This document shows positions 58,028-64,000 of a stretch of 64,000 nucleotides of DNA, piece after piece. Below the pieces are notes generated by a model, which ran no database searches, was not told the DNA's origin, and worked only from the letters and a program-made list of their open reading frames with translations. Origin of the DNA: Anthostomella pinea (lineage: Eukaryota > Ascomycota > Sordariomycetes > Xylariales > Xylariaceae); NCBI GenBank assembly GCA_963556695.1, contig CAUWAG010000003.1:7130001-7194000 (forward strand), given 5' to 3'. The position numbers and the translations under genes are program-made. Every line of letters begins with the position of its first letter. The stretch's first letter is position 1.

Positions 58028-59158
58028 CTAGAATGTACTCCGACGAGGTAGGTGCGCACGGCGACCTTTTGACTTCTCAATCTTCTCACATCCCACACTC
58101 TCATACCGTGGCTTCTCATTGCGCTCGAGTATGACCGCCGTAAGCTCCTTGCCCTTCTTACATCCAGTGTCTATTCCCAGCGAGTTCTGTTCCGGATGCC
58201 ACTGGAGTCCCTCCGACTGGTCGTGGCCATATATCACGGTTGTCCGGTCCTTCGGATCCTTGCCCCCCTCCTCTTTGTTCCAGACCTTGAACCAGTTTTC
58301 GCCCTCGCCTGTGGTCGAGGGCGTGAAGGTCTTGCCCTCTTTAACCAGCTTCTCTACGTTGAGAACGGTGAGCATCAACTGGTCTTCGAGCTCCACTCCG
58401 GGCATGAGGCCCGCGTGCGCGACCACAAAATTGCTCTGCGGCAGCCGCAGGATGTGTGGCAGCCCCCTTATCCATTTCAGGTTGATGTCGCCGAGCGTCT
58501 CGGCCACCTTCAAGTCCGATTTGATCCCTTTCTTCAGCTTACTCGGGTCCGGATTGTCGAGAAATGCTTCACTGTATGCCGTGGTGTATGACTTCAGGTC
58601 GGATTCCCCTGCCGAGTCCGAGTCTCCCTTGTAATTATCAAATGCGACCAGCAGCTGGTACTCGTGGTTTCCCATGATGGCCGAGAAGTCGTTCTCTCTG
58701 GCGAGGTCGAGGACCTGCCGGTTTTCAGGACCCGCTGTGATCATGTCACCGGCGAGGATGACATGGTTTTTGTTGTTTTTGTTGTCCTTGTCGTAGCCTA
58801 CTTTCTCTAGGAGCTCTTTTAACGCGGTGAACATCCCGTGCACGTCGCCTATAATGATCAATCTGTCTACGTCTCTGTTCTCTAGCGACAAGCGAAGAGT
58901 TTCGACCTTGGCCTTTTCGTCCTTATCATGGCGTGGCTCTACCAAGACCTCGCGGCTAGATGACCTTGGTGCAAAGCGGCGGGCGTTGGATGAGTCCAGC
59001 TGCTCGGCGGAAGGGCGATGGAGCTTGTCGACATGTGTGCCGAAGACGAGAATGATGATCACGGCGACGATGAAAGCTAACGCAAGCCGCGGCGTCGTGC
59101 GTTGCGCCCATGCTCGACGCAACTTGGAATCTGGGGAGTTGAGGTTGATGCGTGCCAT
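58028..59158 (-). CDS. Membrane-anchored calcineurin-like metallophosphatase (Ppn2-like)
   Basis: A single-exon gene of 376 residues. A type II signal anchor lies at about residues 25-41 (LALAFIVAVIIILVFG) after a short basic N-terminus. The metallophosphoesterase motifs follow in order: GDVHGMF (about 104), GDMI (about 137), GNHEYQ (about 161), VAHAG (about 247) and YGHD (about 313). The layout matches yeast Ppn2, a vacuolar zinc-dependent endopolyphosphatase, and related serine/threonine phosphatase-like proteins. Location in the vacuolar membrane and the polyphosphate substrate are inferences. A (TA)n tract lies at 59179-59193, just upstream of the ATG. Confidence 0.85.
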   Translation of the reverse strand: MARINLNSPDSKLRRAWAQRTTPRLALAFIVAVIIILVFGTHVDKLHRPSAEQLDSSNARRFAPRSSSREVLVEPRHDKDEKAKVETLRLSLENRDVDRLIIIGDVHGMFTALKELLEKVGYDKDNKNNKNHVILAGDMITAGPENRQVLDLARENDFSAIMGNHEYQLLVAFDNYKGDSDSAGESDLKSYTTAYSEAFLDNPDPSKLKKGIKSDLKVAETLGDINLKWIRGLPHILRLPQSNFVVAHAGLMPGVELEDQLMLTVLNVEKLVKEGKTFTPSTTGEGENWFKVWNKEEGGKDPKDRTTVIYGHDQSEGLQWHPEQNSLGIDTGCKKGKELTAVILERNEKPRYESVGCEKIEKSKGRRAHLPRRSTF

Positions 59159-60100
59159 CCCAAAAGGCGATGGATCGATATATATATATATATGAAGTGG
59201 TTGGTGGTTTGCGGCAAAATATGGTCTGAGTTTCTTCTCTGTATCTCTTGAGTTCGAGAAGGAATGCTACTGGCAACGTATGGTAATTGATGTCGAGTGT
59301 TGATACTGAGATGACTGACATGTTCATTGAGCGGTGGGTATGTGTTTTATAAGCTCCCTTACCTAGGTGAACAGAGTGATTGGAGTTCGCCCAGTGTGTC
59401 GACTCCTTGGTCGCGCTCACCGAATTGAGGCGCGGACTTCTGCGGATGAGTGAAGCGAAAAGGCACGGTAAGCCATGGTGTGCAAGCATGAGTGCTGGAC
59501 CATAGGCAGAAGTGATAAAAACCATAAGCTGAAGTAATAAGACAGGCACGAACTGGGGATGGTTCATGGTAGGCTGAGGTACCCTGCTCGCGAATGATCC
59601 TTCAGTGATGTCAAGAGGCGAAAGACATCCGAACTTCATGATTTCCTTCAACACAGTCGTCGGTGGTCTGAGAATATCTTGTCATGGTATGCCATCCTGT
59701 CATCAAGTGATCCACAAGGCAGTCAGTGTGGAGCAAGAGGCGAAAAAACAGGTGGCCTTCGTAGCCTGGTTTGGGCGGAATCGGCTTTTTGCTGGCCCGA
59801 CCGTACCGGCATGCCCGAGATCCTTCTGTCAAAAATACAGGCATCCTGGCAGGCACAGCAGGCAACACATTACGTAGTTGTCTACGGTTTCGGTAGAGCT
59901 CATCATGATGGTCGACGCATGGAGGTGTATCTGGGCATATCACCACTGCAGACATACCTTAATACTTGCCGTTCACAATGAATTACCTCTTGCAACACAC
60001 TACCAGGACCTCTTCTCTGAGATCGTGAGTCTGGACGGCGATTTTCCCCGGCCTCGAGCCATCCACGGTCGTCGTGTTGGGTTTCAACGGCGCAGACACT
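59159..60100. other. Intergenic region
   Basis: Upstream of the phosphatase gene. The first ~200 bases probably hold its promoter. No gene is supported in the rest. Confidence 0.45.
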
Positions 60101-60119
60101 GCCAGCCTTATCTCGGTCG

Positions 60120-60430
60120 CTACTTACTTTGAAGCTCGCATAGGTACGAGTAAAGGATGGTCTGTCTTTTCGTTCAGCATGTTCGGGTTTGGACCTTGAT
60201 CGGGGAGCTGTTGTGCCGCTCGCACTCGACGTCTGATTGCGTGGTGGAAAGCTGTCTGTCCGTCTTGGTCTTGTCCATATATTCCGGCCAATGCGCCGCT
60301 CAGTAAGGATACATATTCGGTCGGCAACCCCCGGTTCTAAGATTTGCATCCATAGAGGACATAGTAGCAACAAGGACGTGGTTCTCGGTCTCGAGCGCAA
60401 TGTCCAACGGTGACATATCAAGGCCTTTGC
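60120..60430 (-). pseudogene. Remnant of an ankyrin-repeat gene
   Basis: The minus strand shows ankyrin-like pieces in different frames: DMSPLDIALETENHVLVATM near 60420-60360 and DGQTAFHHAIRRR near 60260-60225. They are separated by a stop and frame change, with no start or continuing repeats around them. This looks like a decayed fragment of an ankyrin protein. Confidence 0.35.
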
Positions 60431-61987
60431 GCGCCTTGAGGGTATTTCGAAAATTTAGACTTAGAAGTGGTACTAGAGAGACGCTGTCTTGCTTGCTTGC
60501 AAACGGGCAGACCCGCCCTATAGGCTCTAGACAAGCAGCGGTTTCGACTGCATGGAGAAGAACGTATGAGTAACCCGGTTCATGCTAATTTGATCCTAAT
60601 CCGTTGCCACGGTAAAGAACAAAATAGGCCGCATCGGAAGCGCCCGAAGCCGTCCGAGCTTCGACATGCTTTCAGCACAGTTTAAGTGTATCGTTCCATT
60701 ACAGTCCAACATGCTGGCCTGCGGCTGTTCATGCAGTCAATGGTCGCGATGGTGATTAGTACCGCACCGTGTTCACAATAGAGGTAGGCTCGGGGCCGGT
60801 GCCATATAATGTTCTGGGCTGTCGTCGGTTGTGCGTTCCTCTCCCAGGTCTCGAAACTGAGGAACAGGAAACGAGGAGGACCAGCTAATCTACCCAAGGT
60901 ACAACCACGATGGCGGCTTCCGTCGCCATGAACATTCTAAGATATCTCAAAGTTATCAGAAAGGCTTCCGTATTACAATGAGTGCTAGGTAGGTTGGTAT
61001 TAAGCTTCCAACGAAGCTATAGTCATGTCACAGTTCGGCTGCTGGTGACTGTAGAAATGACTTTGTTGATGTACGTGAAGAAGGAAAGGAAACTACGAAG
61101 CTAGCTAGGATACAGGAGCAGGTATATATAGGGGTTGACCCGTGGGGCTGTGGGGGTGATATCTAGTGCCGTGACAAGTCAACGACCAGTTCCGACCCGA
61201 AGACTCGAACTTGCGGCAAGTCCAGTTTTCTGCGCGCGTCTGCCGACAATTGTGCAGTCACGTCGCATACTAGGCAGCCCACTCGATGGTATCAAGCGTA
61301 GGTGTAGACACATAACGCGTGTGCGCAAGACTACTAACGGGCGGTTGCATGCCGATATGTCTACCTCTATAAACAGCAGGTTCAGGAGCATTCAGTACGA
61401 ATGCTTCTAAAAGGAGACGGCCTATCTTAGATACATACATTACTACCCTGAGGCCAATCTTCCATTGTGCCACAGCTAACTGAACCGAAAATATATAAGT
61501 AACCGTCACTACACTCAGCCCACATAAGTCTTGATAAGATTCCACATTACCCGTAAAGAATTTAAATACTAGAATAAACATACCGGAATAAGCAGTTCTA
61601 ATGTTATACGCTAGTTTCGATGCTTATGCCAGTGTGGTTATTCCAACTACGATAGATATATCGTTGTTTGCTGGACTGGTGGTGTGGGGAGACTTATGAG
61701 GTTTCAGTGTTGCCTAAGACGAACAACACATACGTCGAATCAATTCCAATACCCAATAATGGAATTGATATCTCTAGAAGCGATGCTGACTTCTCTAAAA
61801 ATAAGTTGGGGTGGCTAGCATTATAGTCCTCTGGTCGCTGGAAACCGAATGCGACGATGGAAATAGTTGCCTTCCACCCCCTGTTGGACCCTTGAATTCG
61901 CCCTTTCTGTCTAAATATAAGACAAGTGAGCCCCGTATTTAAGCGGATATCGCCAACGGCCAGACCGCGTTGCAGGGAATAGAGAAC
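60431..61987. other. Intergenic region upstream of the LINE insertion
   Basis: No gene supported. It contains one diverged MITE-like element at about 61526-61695. A B-box-like GTTCGAGTC on the minus strand near 61207 is not accompanied by a tRNA fold. Confidence 0.45.
61526..61695 (+). mobile_element. MITE-like element, diverged copy C
   Basis: An about 170-bp unit bounded by AAGTC...GACTT. It shares the internal order of copy B: GGAATAAGCAGTTCTAATG, then GATGCTTATGCCAGTGTGGTTATTCC, then GGAGACTT followed by GAGGTTNAGT-like sequence. It is clearly more diverged than copies A and B. Confidence 0.55.
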
Positions 61988-62002
61988 ATTCACGAATAGA
62001 TT

Positions 62003-62806
62003 GATGGGCTCAATGGGACCCCACCCGAGACATCACAGAACATTTTTCTACAATTTCAAGAACTTGTCACAGCACACACTCCTGGAGTGACCGTCAAGTG
62101 GATTCCTGGACACAGAGATATTGATGACAACGAAGCTGCCGACACACTAGCAAAAGAGGGTGCCATACTAGAAACAGACACGACAAACCTTCTTATAATC
62201 TCTTAGGTCAAGAGAAATCTCAAAAGAAAGGGCAAGAAAGAGTTCAACCAATGGTGGAAAGACCAATCAGAACCTAGGTATCAAGAAGTATACCTATATA
62301 TAGTAACTAAAAGAGACCTTATATCTTTTAAGAGGAGTATTTTACACAGACTTCTAGCGGCCAGATCTGGACATGGCGACTTTGCTAGATATCACGAACG
62401 TTTTGGGCATACAGACTCGAATGACCACTGCAGCTATGGTGAGAAAAAAACACCACAACATATTTTCTTTTGTAAGAGGCTTGGGAAAAACTGATTGCTG
62501 TCTAGGTACTCACCTAGGACAGCCTGTTTACAATACTTGGGGGAGAGGAGCACGGAATGGGCAAGATTTATTGAGAAGAGCAAGTTCTTTTCATCAATCT
62601 GCCCCCGATAGATAGCTGTTCTTAAAGGACCAGATGGATGACCCCAAAGTCATACAGCCGCAACAACGGGGATGGGCTCGTGAGCGGGACTGACTGTACT
62701 TATTATCTTGATACCTCTACAACCCTGCGATGCAGAGGCTCTGGGAGGCGTGGTTTGCACTACTGAGGAGCGATCCCCCACGTTAAATACAATCAATCAA
62801 TCAATC
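62003..62806 (+). mobile_element. 5'-truncated LINE copy (RNase H end and 3' UTR)
   Basis: An about 804-bp insertion is flanked by the perfect direct repeat ATTCACGAATAGATT at 61988-62002 and 62807-62821. It begins inside the RNase H-like domain (VKWIPGHRDIDDNEAADTLAKEG), has a TAG stop at about 62202-62204, then the same RSGHGDFARYHERFGHTD region and conserved 3' tail seen at 1-503. The 3' end is AAATACAATCAATCAATCAATC, a variant of the AAAC-type tail of the other copies. Confidence 0.95.
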
Positions 62807-63070
62807 ATTCACGAATAGATTCTGGGGTATTTGTAGCGATCGAGGGATGCAAAGGATTCGGAACCGACAACATTGTGGGGTGTGGTGCTGCCTTGAGCCT
62901 CGCCACCGCCAGCTGCCTTGAGAGGAAGTGAGACTGTGGTCGTTCGGCGAGTATGAGAGCGACTATAACAATCAAGGCCGTCTGCCACGGCGTCTCTCAC
63001 TTAAACACAAATCATACGGTCATTCGTTTTCGCACTCGACACACAGCAACTTCTCGACATTCCTTCAAAC

Positions 63071-64000
63071 ATGCGGCCACAGATCGCATGCTCGCTGCTC
63101 GGCGCGCTTGCTGTCACAGCGAACGTAGTGCCCCGGTCTAGGTCTACTCTCGCTCGTCAAGTCGTAGATGACACCTCCCCGGCTTGCCTCCCCCAGGACG
63201 ACAAAGACAAGAAGGCTCGAGCAAAGGGTGTAGCGGCAAGAAACTGTTACGGTACAAGTACATTGTACCTCCACATGTACCTATATATATGGGAGGCCCA
63301 CCTCCCACCTGAAGCGGCCTTCCTTCTTCCTTCTTCCTTCTTCATAGATCGTTGAATCTAGCTTTATCTATCCATCAGTCCTGACCAGTTGTACTGCAGG
63401 CCTGATCGTCACAGAAACGAAGGCTTCACCTACGGGCCGTCGCTGATCGGCGAAGCCGCCCCTTTCCCCAAGGGCACTCTGGGCGACGAGAGGGCAGAGT
63501 CCGACTACAGTCTATGGGAGAAAGACAGAACAGTGATTGATGCTCTTCTTGCTGAAGACGTGAAGGCCGTCACGGTCGCAATCGGGAAGGTCGGTGTCAA
63601 GGCTTAGACGAACAAAGATTGGCCGGGGAGTAGATTGATACTGATATTGCTATTCTATGTACTAGTGATAGAGTACAAGACGAGAGACAAAGAGAAAAAG
63701 AGGAAACAAGCAAAGAGATGTTTCACGAGCCAACTATATAGAATCTAGGACAGAGATTCCATCTCGTTCCACGATGTTCTACGCGTGGTTCCAAACTATT
63801 CCAGATCGTTCCATGACAGTCGGTCTGATAGTTGTACTCGCTGACTTTCCTTTGCTAACTCTGTGTAACACAGAACGGTGGTCTCAAGACCTGGAAGATT
63901 ATGTCAACGTCCTCTATCATGATCAGTGGAAGAATTCGAACCCACTTCAGGAGGCTCCGGGTATCATGGAGAACTACAAAGAGGATCTCCTCTTCAGCAT
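63071..64000 (+). CDS. Secreted manganese-type lipoxygenase, 5' part, running off the window
   Basis: Fungal Mn-lipoxygenases are secreted enzymes that oxygenate C18 fatty acids. Exon 1 starts at ATG 63071 with a signal peptide (MRPQIACSLLGALAVTANVV) and a Lys/Arg-rich propeptide-like stretch. The next exon, around 63400-63587, gives YGPSLIGEAAPFPKGTLGD and a DYSLWEKDRTV block that fits the family's N-terminal region. After a long intron (about 63588-63873, ending CACAG) the protein continues with NGGLKT and then DYVNVLYHDQWKNSNP and YKEDLLFSM, also family-typical. NGGLKT and DYVNVLY are in different frames near 63890, and the exon 1-2 junction does not close cleanly, so this could be a decaying gene or contain a sequence error. 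The catalytic metal ligands lie beyond the window. Confidence 0.68.

Noticed and set aside
61195..61290. tRNA-like B-box GTTCGAGTC on the minus strand
   Set aside because: The T-stem does not pair and no acceptor-stem partner or A-box lies at the right distance.
1..64000. CRISPR arrays, operons or bacterial-type signals
   Set aside because: No spaced direct-repeat array is present and gene structure is eukaryotic throughout.

Overview
The window is nuclear DNA of a filamentous ascomycete (Pezizomycotina). The evidence is short GT-AG introns of about 50-90 bases with CTNAC-like branch points, a non-reducing polyketide synthase with SAT and PT domains, a Zn2Cys6 regulator, a velvet-family protein, a Mn-type lipoxygenase and Tad/I-like LINE retrotransposon pieces. 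I cannot name the species.

Region 1 (1-16.2 kb) is a small secondary-metabolite locus damaged by retrotransposons. It holds the 3' half of an MFS exporter (504-1907, +), an adenylate-forming reductase with A-PCP-R domains (2182-5719, -) and a divergently transcribed non-reducing PKS with SAT-KS-MAT-PT-ACP-ACP-TE domains (6306-13362, +). All three are broken. The exporter begins at the 3' end of a LINE. The reductase carries a 149-bp LINE tail with a 16-bp target-site duplication, plus a stop and frameshifts. The PKS carries a 555-bp tRNA-derived SINE with a 15-bp duplication, plus two stops and four frame changes. The SINE ends in the same 3' tail as the LINEs, so they look like an autonomous/non-autonomous pair. 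An intact wax-synthase-like membrane acyltransferase (14366-16242, +) closes the region.

Region 2 (16.4-31.9 kb) is housekeeping: the telomerase reverse transcriptase gene (16467-20437, -), a SprT-like zinc metalloprotease (21831-22643, +) and a 2009-residue DH-BAR-SH3 guanine nucleotide exchange factor (25703-31851, +).

Region 3 (31.9-46 kb) is gene-poor. It contains a 203-bp near-perfect foldback element (33956-34158), the velvet regulator gene velB (37551-39200, +), a disordered hypothetical protein (41340-42236, +), a Par32-like small protein (44422-44856, +) and two copies of a MITE-like element.

Region 4 (46-59.2 kb) is denser: a GNAT acetyltransferase, uroporphyrinogen decarboxylase, a 721-residue probable mitochondrial protein, a Zn2Cys6 transcription factor, a frame-disrupted membrane protein and a membrane-anchored calcineurin-like phosphatase (Ppn2-like).

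Region 5 (59.2-64 kb) holds an ankyrin remnant, a third MITE copy, a 5'-truncated LINE with a perfect target-site duplication (62003-62806) and the first exons of a secreted Mn-lipoxygenase that runs off the window.

Intron positions were read by eye from splice consensus plus reading-frame continuity. For velB, uroporphyrinogen decarboxylase, the acetyltransferase, the acyltransferase, the GEF and the Zn2Cys6 gene the summed exon lengths are exact multiples of three.
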